Shown piece after piece: positions 35,101-48,200 of a stretch of DNA of 64,000 bases. The notes under the pieces were generated by a model. The model saw nothing but the letters and a program-made list of their open reading frames with translations, did not search any database and was not told where the DNA came from. The position numbers and the translations under genes were made by a program. Numbering within the stretch: position 1 is the first letter of the stretch; every line of letters starts with the position of its first letter. Where the stretch lies: contig NC_134082.1 of assembly GCF_000715075.1 (NCBI RefSeq), positions 103,580,399-103,644,398 of the forward strand, written 5' to 3'. Source of the DNA: Nicotiana tabacum. Taxonomy: Eukaryota; Streptophyta; Magnoliopsida; Solanales; Solanaceae.

Positions 35101-35906
35101 ACCATCTTGATTTTCAAGAATTATACCCTGCTTCTCTTTTCACCGACAAATGCATAAGAAATGAAAGACCACCAAAAATTCAATAATAATGGAGCCATGA
35201 AGTGGAAAAGATGTTGCCTTTGAAACATAAAAATAGTAGTAAGGGTAATTCTTTTGTCGTTGGCCGGTGGCGCCTGAGTTGCTGGTATATTCATAATATT
35301 AGGAGAATTAGGAGGTGTAGGACAATTAGAAGAATGAGAAGGAAGAGGAGAAATGGGGCTGACGTTTTTTAAAAAGTGGGTACAAATTAAAGCTTTTTTA
35401 AAAAATGGGTATAGGTTAAATGGGAGCGACCAAATAGGGCGCTCCGTGCAATTTTTACGAATAGTACTCTAATTTAATCTTTGTAAAAGGTTACTTAAAA
35501 ATTTAAGTTACCTATTCACGCTAATATAGATAGTTACTTATAATTTTCTTTTAAATAATTTAATTGTACGAATACACTTTACACCATCATATAGGAGCTA
35601 GATTTAAACGATATTACGTACGTACCAAGTGCATTGATCTACTCCGTAATTAATCAAGCCTGAGTAATTCGGTATCTTTCGTATTGTATACTTTACCCCT
35701 GAATTCCTTGCCTCAAACACGAATACGTAGTTGAAAACACAAAGGGTAAAAGACAAAGGAAAATTAACTTTTGGGAGAAAAATAATGGACCATATATAAT
35801 AAGAAACGACCGCTGCAAGTTGACACTGCTGAAATTAAAGTCTTGCAGTGGCATTCCTGGCTAGCTAAATTTTCCTCAAGAGGAGCTCTCTAGTACAATG
35901 CACTAA
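35101..35906. other. Non-coding flank right of element B
   Basis: No gene is recognised. 35350-35460 contains GTGGGTACAAATTAAAG and GGGTATAGGTTAAATGGG. Inverted, these resemble the sequence near 6886-6950 on the other side of element B, so this may be the right end of the same interrupted element. Confidence 0.4.
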
Positions 35907-36281
35907 TAGTCCGTTTGGCCAAGTTGCAAAAATTAGCTTATTTTGATAAGTGTTTTTTTTTTCAAAGTACTTTTTTCAAAAGTATTTTTGGTGAGAATCA
36001 GTTTGTGTTTGGCTAATTAGTTTGAAAAGCATTCTGAGCAGCAATTAGTGTTTGGCCAAGCTTTAAAAAACTGCTTCTAAGTGTATTTTTCTCAAAAGTG
36101 CTTCTCAAAAAAGTGTTTTTGGAGAGAAGCTACTTTTTCTGCTTCTCCAAACTTCTGCTTCTCCTCAAAAACACTTTTTTTCCTTCCAAAAGCTTGGCCA
36201 AACACCTCATTTTTTTGGTCAAAAATGCTTTTGGCCCAAAAAAACACTTTTGGCCAAAAAGAAGCTTGACCAAGCAGGCTA
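35907..36281. mobile_element. MITE-like inverted-repeat element
   Basis: It starts TAGTCCGTTTGGCCAAG and ends with an imperfect inverse (CTTGACCAAGCAGGCTA), 13 of 17 matching. The interior is full of CTTTTGGCCAAA and GCTTCTC modules that fold back on each other. A TA flanks both ends if the TIR starts at GTCCG. It is non-coding and 375 bp long. The superfamily is uncertain, since the target duplication is too short to decide. Confidence 0.6.
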
Positions 36282-36622
36282 TATAAGTTTGAGAAAAACT
36301 AGATTGAGGTAAGCTATATTTTTTCATATGATATCAATCTTCTTTTACTAGTAAATTAGCAGAATGTGTACTGATTAGTGATTAGCTAGCTTCCTTTCTG
36401 ATTTTGAGCAAATTTCCTATATGTGAAATTTATAGAATTCTTGCTTTCTGCATGGTAAATTTGCATTCATGAATTTAGTTAAAAGTGAAAAGAAAAAAAA
36501 AACAAGATTGCATTTTAATTTCTCCATCCAATACATCTGACAAAGTGAGAAATTTGATGAAAGAATTAACATAAACTAGCTAGCCCCAACCGTGGGAAAT
36601 ATGTGCTAGAAATTGCAGCTAC

Positions 36623-36781
36623 CAATGGCGAAGCCAGAAAATTCAATTTGAACACCCTTTGTCATTGGACTATGCAAGGGTATTCAAAGTCTATTTTTTT
36701 TAATCTAATATTTTAGTAAGTATAATTTTTCGGCGAAGAGCTTAAGTTGATCACCATTGGCCACACATTGCTTCGCCCCCG
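36623..36781. mobile_element. Small MULE-like MITE with 9-bp duplication
   Basis: This is a 159-bp element with GGCGAAGC near both ends in inverse orientation (CAATGGCGAAGCC... and ...GCTTCGCCCCCG). Perfect 9-base direct repeats TGCAGCTAC flank it at 36614-36622 and 36782-36790. A 9-bp duplication is typical of Mutator-like elements. It has no coding capacity. Confidence 0.65.
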
Positions 36782-36945
36782 TGCAGCTACTACAACACGA
36801 TTAATCCACCAAAGTATTAGCTCTATGCTTGGTTGATTTCACACGACATGTGATATTCGTTATCCAGCCCTGCAAAAGAAGAACAACTAGAACTTGATAT
36901 CCAAATTTTTAGGAAGAAAAAGAAAGATTTTTTGTTTGAACTCCC

Positions 36946-39900
36946 TGTCACACTCCTTTTTTTACAAACTTTACTAAATCCTCTTAAAAAATAATTTTGT
37001 AAAGCTCGAAAGGGTTTTTCAATTTTGAAAGTGACAAAAATTTGTGTTCAAAAGGATTAACTCAGAGTCGCCACCTGATATTTGATTTCGGCGTGTCAGG
37101 TCACCATTTTTTCTAGAAATATATTTTTCCCTTTCAAAACACTTGAGACTCTAAAACTAAATCTGCACCAGAGACTCCCCAAGTCCCGTGAAAATCACGG
37201 TTGCATATATGATCAAGTTGGCTTTTTAGAAGATTCGAATTAAGGTAAAAGACACAGAAATGGGAAAATAAACACACAAGAGGCTCGAGGTCGTTCTCAC
37301 CTAATAAAAGAAGAAATAAAAATGAAAATAAAATACTACGAGTTCTACTTTAGGTCTCCAAATACAAGTACTTCGGGGTATTCCCCGGAATAAAATATAT
37401 GCAAGTCCTTCGGGGCATTCCCCGGATAAATTTAACTAAGGGAACGACCTCTTGCCTCAAAATTAACAAAAGTCCTAAAGCTTGCCTACCCAAATGATAA
37501 CGCCCTATGCATGCTCCTAGCGAATAAAGTAAATAAATAAGGGAAAACTAAAGCATGTAACAATTTAATTATGTTTGGCTTTTCCCCGTTCCCACGGCCA
37601 ATATTTCATTCAAGACAAATACATTGAACAAGACATGATGGGAGAATCAAGTCGATACACATACCAAAATGAATGGGAGAGAATGAATTAACTAACAAAC
37701 TAAGACGAATAATGAAGTGAAATGAAACAATAAAATATGATAAGAGCCACCCAATTTTCCCTCAACCCCATCCCAAAATACGTTAAAAAGGCCACTGATT
37801 CCCATTCTTCTTATTACCTAACACTTGATAAAACTAACTAAGGGGCTAAAACAAGTTCCAACCATAGCCCCTCAGAAACACGTTAAGCTAACTGGGAATC
37901 AAAGAACCTGCCAATAATTTCACCTATGTGGATTTAACTCTCTCTAAATCTTGATTTCACTTAGCTACAACTACCATAAATTTGGGAAAAGACTACTAGG
38001 GAGCATTCTGCATTAGACTTAGTTAACATGGAAAGCTTAATGACAAGTGAACCTTCACCATAATGATGCAATTCATAAGCACAACTATGCGCTTCCCTCC
38101 ACAAGTAGTAGGAAAATTATTAGAATAAGGAGAGGTTCATGGCTAAATCAATCTGCATATCTCCTGCTTAATAAGGTGAGTCATTCAGGGAGTCATCACC
38201 TAGACAGATGCCATTTGCCCTCCTTAAAACAAGAATAACAGGAATGAGCACCTCTTGCAAACCCGACAAGAAAGAAAAGAATTTCACCATGACACCTAAA
38301 CTAGATTAATTTACTACTCCGACAGTCCAGGATCTGGACTGAAATTGCTAATTCACGATATGACTCAAATTTAGCAAAATCTCGTGACCGCTTCAAAACA
38401 TTAAACTGAATTATCCTAAATAACAACAAGAAAGAAACATCGACGAATAACTCCAGAAGTCATGTAACGCTTAAACATCAACAAGACCGATAAGAATGAT
38501 CAGACGCATGCCAAGAGAGACTCGATCAAACTAACCTTAAGCAAGGACTCTCAACGAATTTCAGAAATTGAGTAAATGAACTAATTTAACCAACAAGCAA
38601 AACTGCTTAACAGATGTTTCTATTACTCTGCTTTATACTCAAAACCAAGAAAAGCTACGAATATTCATACGCAAACACACTGCTGAACTGAAATTTAGCT
38701 TAACAGCTTCATAGTCAATCGAACGAGTTCTGACAAATACGAGACATTATTCTGCCATTTCAGATAATCACAAAACCAAGTTACATTTCAATCAAATGCT
38801 TCAATACCAAACAAATTCGGGATTGTCGACATTTAAACATAAAACAAACAGGACAGAATTGCATGCCTAGAGAAGTCATCCAGACTCATCATCAATCAGA
38901 ACACAACAATATGTTTCTATTAGCACTCGAACTTAAACATCTAAGAAATTCAAACTACTTCTGATTGCTTATCCTAGGCTCTCATCATATTTTCAATAAA
39001 ACACCAAAGATAGATTAAGAAAAGAGAAGGAGATTGAACCTGTTTGATCGAGGCTTTGATTAATTTCGTTTGTAAGCGATTACAAGTTAAACTTCCCGAT
39101 GAAGTTTTGAAATGAAGAAGCGACACGGCAGCAGGTAGACAGGAACCGAATCAGCGACCAAAACTCGAACGACAAACTCGATTTCGGCTCAATTAATTTC
39201 CATGTCGAAAGAGCAAAATCGAAAAATGTGGAATCCAAAATTGAAGGAAGAAAGCCGAAAATCAAAGAGCACTAAACTAAACATTTTTTTTGTGTTTTCT
39301 GATTTTTTAAAATGAAAAACAGATCTCTAACCAAAATGTTCTAACTCTTTTTTGATTGTATTACTCTACTTAACGGAAAATAGAAATATGAGAAGAATCA
39401 CCCCTAGAACTCTAGAACACTCTTTTTTCCAAATTTTTCTCTGATTTTCTCCCGTATCCTCTTTTTCTGCCCGAAAAATCTCCTTTTATATTCCAACCCA
39501 GAAGCTTCTAACCTCTTCTCCAAGAAAACCGATTTTTCTCCAAAATCTGAAAAAATCCCTAAAAATCCGAAAGCCTTTTTCGTGTAAACGGGTTTTAGGC
39601 AAATGGATGCTTAGGATCCAAAGATCTCGATCCTATGGCTCCCATTTAACTATCATCCATTTATGAATGGCTCGGATTCTTCAAAGAAATTGAGAAGAGC
39701 ACGTGAAATGAGAAGAAAACGCGTTAAAATCAGATGTTAATGATGAGGGGGGACCATGTGAGTTAACTCGCCAGGTTGGCGAGTTTTTCCGAAAGGACGC
39801 GGCAGAGGAGTGTAAGAGAGGGCTGGGCGCTATTTTGGGTTCCTTTAGGTTTAGGGTTTGTAGGAGATAAGGATTTTTACGTGGGGTGTGGGGCATTAAT

Positions 39901-40382
39901 CTTGACCTTAGGATTAGAGGGGTTGGATGGCCAGGATTTAAAATCAAAAACGGGGCGGGGCTGGCGGATTGGGTGCGGGTCAGCAAGCTTTAGGAGTTGG
40001 GTTGTTGATTTGGGCTTCAAAAAATGTGCGAAATTGGACAAAAAATGACTGAAAATTCAAATTAAATACCTATAAAACTCTAAATTAATTTGATAAACTA
40101 TTAGTACTAAAAATTGAAGTTGGAGCTATTTTTGGTATTTTCGAGGATTATATTAGGATTAAAATAGGTTAAAAATAATATATCTTTCTAAAAATACCTA
40201 ATACTGAATTAAATAGAAAGTGAAACTATTTTTGTATTTTTTTCAATTTTATGTGCCTTAAAAATAGAATTAAATTAGTAATAAAGTAAAATCCTATAGA
40301 AATAAACTCAAATAAATATCCTAAAAATACTAGGACTATTAGAGGTGATTCTAATGTGTGGGTCAAAAATTACATGTCTACA
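36946..40382 (-). mobile_element. Solo LTR, Ogre/Tat type, minus orientation
   Basis: 3437 bp, beginning TGTCACACTCC and ending CATGTCTACA on the plus strand. Flanks are CTCCC (36941-36945) and CTCAC (40383-40387), one mismatch. The 3' end on the minus strand contains GGTGGCGACTCTGAG, like the Ogre LTR at 25115. No PBS, PPT or coding sequence is found inside; the longest frames are under about 100 codons and non-homologous. This fits a solo LTR left by LTR-LTR recombination. Confidence 0.72.
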
Positions 40383-40421
40383 CTCACTATAATGATTAGG
40401 TAGTATGGATTTGTATAGTAC

Positions 40422-40504
40422 CTTTCCACTATTAGATCTTGGAGAATTCAAGGAAGCAAGAACTTGGTGTACTTTTTGGTCCAGTGTAGCAGCAACAACT
40501 GATT
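40422..40504 (-). other. Possible host exon remnant next to the solo LTR
   Basis: Reading minus, TTTTAACAG precedes 83 bases coding SVVAATLDQKVHQVLASLNS and ending GGAAAG before GTACTATAC, an exon-like unit. After the solo LTR a second acceptor, TTCTTTTGCAG, opens at 36869 (GWITNITCRVKS...) in a compatible phase and reaches a stop after about 22 codons. The protein is not recognised. It may be a tail of the ATPase transcript or chance. Confidence 0.22.
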
Positions 40505-40565
40505 CTGTTAAAAGCAATACTTGAAATCAGTAATGGATATTAACTTTCTAGCTAGGTGAAGAACC

Positions 40566-40634
40566 CTAGTCACATTTATCTATCTTTATGTATTCTGATC
40601 CCCATTTTACTATCCCAACAAACGGCCATGTAAC
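40566..40634 (-). pseudogene. ACA-type Ca2+-ATPase remnant, piece 3 (extreme C terminus)
   Basis: Continuing the minus-strand frame across element C gives TWPFVGIVKWGSEYIKID and a stop at 40566-40568. This fits the ending of plant autoinhibited Ca2+-ATPases (SWPIGWLVK-like). The partner half (LNWKQWAGCILIGAA) ends at 51429. GTAAC here and GTAGC at 51429-51433 are the near-perfect duplication of element C. This short piece is assigned only because it fits the broken frame. Confidence 0.6.
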
Positions 40635-41191
40635 TGTTTAACCAAAAAGTGGAATTTCGGTTAAAGTCTTAACTTAGTAGAACTCGGGTTACTGATAATC
40701 AAAGAATGAATAAAGGAAAGTGATTTTGTCAATAATAAGATAATCAGAAGAAAACAAAGTAAACCAATGTATTCAAATAGTATTTTGTGTCCTTACAAAT
40801 GATCCATTCTCTTTCTTTTATATCTATCTCCAAGTTATACGTTATGCCTTTGTCATAATAAGGTCATTATAGATAATTAAAGGCATTAAATGCTACGTTA
40901 CATAATAATTGTGATTCAATACAGATTCCCTAACGTTTTTAGTATTTAATGCTTATTAAATATTGTATATGTACTCTCTTGTGCTGTCAGATTCATTCTC
41001 CTTGATTTTTGGATTAAATATATACGAGCGTTGAGTTTTCTGAATAACCGCTTGTGCCTCTTCATATGCCTATGCTCGTATCTGTTGCAACTCGTGCCTC
41101 TTTGCTAATCATCATCCTTTGACTAGCCTCCATGTCATGACACGTCATCTTTCAATCACTTCAATATGTAAACTCAATTTTTCTCAATATA
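40635..41191 (-). repeat. Tat element C 3' LTR
   Basis: TGTTTAACC to CTCAATATA, 557 bp, partner of 50873-51428. The inner end is TA rather than CA in both copies. The polypurine tract CAAGTGGGGGGACT (minus, 41195-41208) follows on the inner side. Confidence 0.9.
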
Positions 41192-41557
41192 GATAGTCCC
41201 CCCACTTGCCATTTATTCATCAATTGAATATTTGGGAAGTGGAATTCATTAAAGTGGGAATTTTTGTCACCATTAATGTTATGACAGAATTGACGCTTCA
41301 ATTGTCACTTCCATTTAATGCTCTTTATACATGGTACCCTTTTACTGGTTCTGCAACTTTGCGGCACTTTTTAGGGCTTTTTTCACAGCTTCACTAATCA
41401 CGAAGCGTTAGTTCTCATTATGACCTTTTCATCATTGTACATTTTCCTTTGACGGTTGCTTCTCAGTATAAATTTAGTTTTCTTCTTTGTCTTTACCACA
41501 TAAAATTCTCTGAATATCCAATTCTCAAATCTTTGTTTGCTTCTTCCTCGTACTATC

Positions 41558-44173
41558 ATGTATTTATCAAACCCTAACCCTAAAAGGGTCCCTATAGTTG
41601 ATAGCTTCCCTAATGCCCCCAGTAGGAGTAGAATAGGGGGTAGGCTTCGTAATTTTGGATCTTCATCTCTGCGTGGTTCTTCTCTTCCTTCGGCTGGTTC
41701 CAGTCCTGCTTTTGAACCAGAGGTTCTTTTTCTCAAAGATCTTCTTCTAAAGGAAAAGAACCCTCTGAGCCTGTTCGTGAACCCACAGTGGATGAAATAG
41801 TTCCTGCTGAACTATCTTTCTATAATGATAGGGAGTCTTTGAGAAATCAAGTGTCCTCTTTAGATCGTGTTGATATCTATCCAACTCAGATCACAGAAGG
41901 TCTAATTTCTCTAGTTTGTAATGACTGTCATTGGAGTCATGACTTTCCTATCATTATTCTCAATCCAAATCAAAGAATCACCTCCTACATAACCAGATTT
42001 TCCTTTGTCTATACATACCCTTTCACATTAGGATTCTAACCTACTATTGATCCTGTTATTCTCGAATTTTGTCATTTCTTTAATGTTTTCTTAAGTCAAA
42101 TTGGCCCAGTAGTATGGAGGGTTGTTGCCTGTTTGAGGCATTTGAGCAATATGGCCAGTGTGCCTTTTACTTTCTCTCATCTAATTCATCTTTACTCCCC
42201 CATACTCTTTCGCAATGGTGTATTTACACTAGTAGCAAGGAGCAAAAGAGTTCTGGTTAGCCCCGAAGATGACAAAGACCGTGGCTGGTATGCCAGGTTT
42301 GTTTCTGCCCCACTGTTGGTTTAGTGGGTGATGAGAACGTTCCTTTCCCTGAGAAGTGGAATTTTGCACGTGAGTCTTCTTTTCAGTAACTGTCTCATAC
42401 CTTTTTCCTCAGTTTTGAAGATTATTATTCTAATTTTGCTTTTCTTTTCCAGCAATCATGGGAAGAAATTTCCAATTTCCGCGATTGGGGTAGGAAAGTT
42501 GCTGAATATAGCCCTAGTGGAGGGTAGATCTTGGAAAAATCTTTCTCACCGCTTTGGTTGGAAAGTAAAAACTCACGGTAAGGAAAAATTCTTTTACTAA
42601 GAGTTTTTATTTAACTCCTCAGTGTCTTTTTCCTGAACTGACTTTAATCCTTCTTTCTATCAGGATTTGCAGTTCGAGGGATTAGTGCCGAGGCGGTCGC
42701 GGATTCTCGTACATATTTTTTTGGAAAGGGCCCAAGAAATAATTTTGGGCTCTTCATCGAAAAGAAAAGTTGTTGATGACCAGACTCCGAAGAAAATGAA
42801 GACGGGGGTTCCTTGATAACAAGGCCACAGGCTCGTAGATGTATTATTTCCGATGATGAAGCAGAAGCATCCCCCTGCCATTCTATTCCTCTTACCGAGT
42901 CTGCTGAAGCCCCGGTAGTGATCCCTGATGATGTTGATGATGTTCCCGCTGCTACTCATGGTTTAGGTCCAATTTCTGATGAAGCACTCCTGGCTTCTTT
43001 TTCTACTCCCATTCTTGTGACTCCTTCCTTGCCGATCGTGGCTGTTTCCGTTCTTCCCCAGGCTGTTTTTACTGCTTCTACTGTTCCTTCTTCAACAATT
43101 CCCCCTCCACTCGTTCATCGTACTGAAGTTGGTTCCTCAAGTAGGAGTGGTGCTATGAAGCAAGTTACTATTAAAGTCCCCGCTGAGGGTAACCTTTTAA
43201 GGAAATCAAGTCAAGCTGACGTGTGGCTAAAGCCTTTAATTGGTCCTATTGAGAGAGCTAAGCTAGACAGTCATAGTTCTTTGACCTTGATGAATGACAT
43301 AGTGCATGCTTCTTTGAAAGTATTCCTTTTTTCAAACTTTTACTTTGCCATTTTTCTATCTTCAGGATTCTCATTTCTTTCTCTTTCCCTTCTTTTTTTT
43401 AGGCCAACCTCATCGGCACGAAGATGATGAGAAGGGTTACTCTCTCAGAGCAGTTAGTGCATGATTATCAATTGGAGGTGTATAATTGAAAGGAAAAGTA
43501 TGAAAGTCTTCAGATTGATGTGGAATTCTTAGAAGAAAGTAAGAGTACCTTGGAACAACAGGTGTGGGCCTTGACTTCGGAATTGACAGTTGAAAAGGCT
43601 TCCTCAAGTCAAGCAGATAAGAAGAAGGCTCGCCTTGAAACCTCTTTTTCCGAGCAGCTTTCTAAGGCAAGTGAAGAGATCAGAGAGTTGAAGGCTCTCT
43701 TGGTTGAGAAGGAAGAATATGCTGGTGCACTTGTGCAAAATTTGACCCAAACTCAGGAAGACCTTCGGGTATCTTCTGATAAGGTTTGTTCTTTAGAAAA
43801 TTCTCATGCCTCTCTTCAAGCTTCTTATGAATCTGCCTTGGCTGAAAATGAAAAGTTAAAAAATGAAATTGCTGATTGGGAAAGAGACTACGAGATCCTT
43901 GAAGATAAATCTGCCATTGAAGTGAGTTGGGCATTTTTTAATTCTCGCTGCGATACCCTTGTTGAAGCTAGCCAAGAGAATTTTAACTTGGAATCTGAGT
44001 TAGCCAAGATCAAATAGACTATTGAAAAGGTTTAGCAAAACAAAGATTTTTCTTCTCCCGTAGCCGAAGCTTCGGAAAATGTTGAAATTGATACGGGTAT
44101 CCCCACTCCTTCAAGCCAAGTTGAGCCCGCTGTTGTTGAGGTCCCTGCTTCAGTCCCTTCATCAAATCAATGA
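41558..44173 (+). pseudogene. Antisense ORF of Tat element C, four exons
   Basis: It has the same architecture as 8541-11273. TATAAAT at 41467-41473 precedes the ATG at 41558. Exons are 41558-42369, 42453-42577, 42664-43319 and 43403-44173, with introns of 83, 86 and 83 bp at the same places as in element B. It encodes the Ser/Arg N terminus, the conserved PF04195-like domain, a Pro-rich acidic part (LVHRTEVGSSSRSG) and the coiled coil (EQLSKASEEIRELKAL). Lesions: a frameshift near 41720-41800, a TAA at 42038 where element B has an Arg codon, and stops near 43488, 44016 and 44034. Intron positions and protein similarity confirm the exon calls made for element B. Confidence 0.72.
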
Positions 44174-45245
44174 AAAGTTTATTTGAACTCCTTTGTGTTG
44201 TGTTTTTTTTCTCTTTTTGGTGAAATGTGGTTATAACCCTTGGTCTCATTTGAGGGTTTGTTTTGGAAACATAAGTCCCCAGACCTTTTGTGGGGCAATA
44301 TTTATAAACAATTTTTGGTTTATGACTAGGTTCATACTTAGTCTAAACTTTCTAATATTAAGAAGTTTACGTTACTATTTGAACTTCTATTTTGTTTATT
44401 CTTGCCTTTATTTCTAAGGACTTACTGAATAACTTGCATTTTTATTCTTCAAAAATGCTTCTGTTAACTTCATGAATACTTAAATTAATCATGAATTTTA
44501 TAAAAGAGGGCCCTTTTATATTCGACACTTAATGAGAAGACGTCTCAACTTCATAACGGTGTTAATATACGATAAAAGAAATAGGAATACACATGTTTCT
44601 TGAAATAACTTTGACAAGTTTTTATTTGAACTTTGTCTAGTTTTGAATAACACTTTACATGTATTTGAATTACATCTATAACTTTCTCGTAACTATTTTT
44701 CTTATAACAGATTTAAAAAAGAAAAATAGACACAAGGTTTTTATTTATAACCCGTTTCAGTACATTGCCTTTACCCTAACTACGGTAAGGTTTTTTTTTT
44801 TTGCCTTAACTCATGACTTTGCTCTACACTTGACTCATTCAATGAGTGAACCTTTCAGGCTTGATCTTTGATTATTTTCCAACCTTCTTTGCCTTCTTTA
44901 TACACATGCCTGTGTATATTATATAGTCCCCCAAGTGTTTGAGCGTTGAAGTATGAAGCCTCGAGCACTTGATTGTTCCTCTCATTTGGTCCTTTCCCTG
45001 AAAAGGAAAAACATATGGGACTCGGAGGTGCGATTATAGATGAAGACTGCTTAACCCGTTTGAATTTCTATCAGAATAATTGTAACCCTAGACCGGGAAG
45101 TTTAATTTATTCCACGTGCCTTGCAGGTCGTGACTCATCATTTAGTACAGGCTAGCCTTTTTACCTATCATCTAAAATCGTTAGTAAAATTTTAACAATT
45201 CAAAAATAGAATATTAAAACATAGATACCTAACCGTGGGTATTCC
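44174..45245. other. Spacer between antisense gene and pol in element C
   Basis: Non-coding, and conserved with 11274-12333. It contains the internal PPT-like CACTTGGGGGACT on the minus strand at 44925-44937, about 310 bases past the pol stop. Confidence 0.6.
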
Positions 45246-48200
45246 TTAGAAATAGTATCTCTTCAAATGAACAACATTCCAATGTGAAGGCAGTATCTTG
45301 TCATCCATCGTTTCCAGTTCGTATGCTCCTTTCCCTGCGATATCATGAATCATGTAGGGTCCTTCCCAGGTTGGACTTAATTTTCCCAGATTGGCTGCCT
45401 TCGTAGATTGAAAAACCTTTTTGAGCATGAAGTCCTCAATCTTGAAGAATCTTAGGCGTGCTTTTCGATTGTAGTATTGCCCTAACACCTGTTTTTGTGT
45501 TGCCATTCTTATTAATGCAGCTTCTCTTTTTCCTTCAAGTAGATCAAGATTTATGCGCATTTCTTCGCCATTAGACTCTTCTGACGCTTGTGTAAACCTT
45601 GTGCTTGGCTCTCCTATCTCAACTGGAATTAAAGCTTCAGCTCCATAAACCAATGAAAATGGTGTTTCTCCCGTACTTGTTTTTGTTGTTGTGCGGTATG
45701 CCCATAAAACACCAGGTAACAATTCTGGCCAATTACCTTTGGATTCCTCCAAACGCTTCTTTAAATTGTTGATAATGACTTTGTTTGTTGACTCAGCTTG
45801 TCCATTACCCATTGGATGATAAGGTGTGGATGTAATCCTTTTGATCTGCCAACTCTGAAAAAACTCTGTAATTTGTGCGCCTATAAATTGAGGGCCATTA
45901 TCACACATGATTTCCTTTGGCACACCGAATCGACATATGATATTTCGCCAAATGAAATCTCTAACTTCTTTTTCTCGCACGTGTTTGAATGCTCCTGCTT
46001 CCACCCATTTAGTAAAATAGTCAGTAAGTACAAGCAAAAAATTTACCTGTCCTTTTGCTTGTGGTAGTGGACCCACGATATCCATTCCCCATTTCATAAA
46101 TGGCCACGATGCAATGACCGGATATAACAACTCCGTAGGTCTATGCATGTTATTATCGTATTTTTGACACTTATCACATTTAGCCACAAAATTTTCCGCT
46201 TCTTCTTCCATTTTAGGCCAATAATAACCTGCCCTAATCATGGTTCTTACCAGTGATATTCCTCCGGCGTGATTTACACAATGCCCCTCGTGTATCTCTC
46301 TCATTATATATTCCATCTGTGAAGGCCCGGGGCACCTTGCTAAGGGTCCACCGAACATTTTTCGATAAAGATTGCCTTGCTTTAAACAATATCGAGCAGC
46401 CTTTTTCGAAGCGCGTGAACTTTTTTCTTGTCTTCAGGGACGATTCCATTCTGCAAAAAAACAACAATCTCGTTCCTCCAATCCCAGGTTAAGTTATTAA
46501 AATTTACCTCATTTTTGTCTGGATCGAGCACTGAATGAAACAAATGAATTACGGAAGCATTTTCATTGCTTGCCACGTCTGCTGCAGATGCGAGATTAGC
46601 TAGGGCGTCTGCCTCGACATTTTTATCTCTTGATATTTGCATAACCTTCCAGGTTTGGAATTGCCTGATCAGATCCCATACCTTCTCTAAGTACTGCTGC
46701 ATCCGTGCTTCCCTGGCCGTATAAGTCCCCAACATTTGATTAATTACGAGCTGCGAATCGCTTTTGATCACAATCTAATTAATGCCGAGTTCTCGTGCTA
46801 GTTCTAAACCTGCAATCACAACTTCATACTCTGCCTCATTATTAGTTATAGAATGATATTTAATGGCTTGTCGAATGGTTTCACCCGTAGGTGGTATCAA
46901 AACAATTCCCAAGCCTGCACCCTTTACATTAGAGGAACCATTAGTGAATAAGGTCCAAATTCCCGGATTAGAGTCGTTGAACACTTGCAATTCTTTTTCT
47001 GCTTCCAATTGCATTCCTTGGCTAAAATCAGCCACAAAATCTGCTAACACTTGAGATTTTATCGCGGTTCTAGGCTGGTATGCGATGTCATATTCACTTA
47101 ATTCTATAGCCCATTTGGTTAACCTACCTGACAACTCATGCTTATGTAATATATTGCGTAATGGATAAGCAGTTACTACAGTGATAGGATGACACTGAAA
47201 ATAAGGCCTTAATTTTCTAGATGCTATGATTAATGCAAGTGCTAGCTTTTCTAATTGAGGATACCGTGTCTCCGTATCTAATAAAGATTTGCTGACATAA
47301 TAGATCGGAGATTGTTTACCTTGGTCTTTACGGACTAAAACAGCACTTACCGCTACTTCTGAGACAGTAAGATCGATAAGCAATCTTTTCCCATCCTTTG
47401 GTTTTGCGAGTAATGGCGGATTTGACAGGTATGCCTTCAATTTTTTGAGTGCCTGCTGACATTCCTCAGTCCATTCGAACTGATCTTGCTTTTTAAGAGC
47501 TGAAAAGAACTTAAAGCATTTTTCTGATGATTTAGAAATGAATCTCCCCAAGGCTGCAATTCTTCCTGTCAACTTCTGCACTTCTTTTCTACTTGTAAGC
47601 ATGTCAGAAATTTCTTCGATGGCCTTAATCTGTATGGGCTTCACTTCAATACCATGGTTAGAAACAAGAAAACCTAAAAACTTACCTGATGCAACATCGA
47701 ATGCACATTTCTCAGGATTTAATTTTATGTTAAATTTTTGCAAAATATGAAACGTATCAGACAGGTATGATATATGATCTCCTGAATGCTGAGTTTTAAC
47801 GAGCATATCGTCTATATAAACCTCCACAATTTTTCCCAAATGTTCTTCAAAAAATTTTGGTCACCAGTCTTTGATATGTTGCGCCAGCGTTTTTAAGACC
47901 AAAGAGCATTACTTTATAACAGTAAGTCCCCATGTCTGTTATAAATGAAGTTTTTTCTTCATCCACAGGATCCAGTTTGATCTGATTATATCCTGAATAA
48001 GCATCTAAAAATCTTAACAACTCATGTCTTGTAGTAGCATCAATTAGTTTATCTATATGTGGTAATGGAAAAGAATCTTTAGGACAAGCTTTGTTAAGGT
48101 CCGTGTAATCCACACAAACTCACCACTTACCATTCTTCTTTGGTACTACAACAGTATTAGCTAACCAATTAGGATACTTTACCTCACGGATAGACCCAAT

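Noticed and set aside
36081..36327. Frames of 62-65 codons on both strands
   Set aside because: They are translations of the fold-back MITE at 35907-36281, with no protein homology.
41567..41588. Telomere-like AACCCTAACCC
   Set aside because: Only about two units, and they encode the conserved SNPNPKRV start of the antisense protein. Element B has the related CAAGCCCTAACCCTG.
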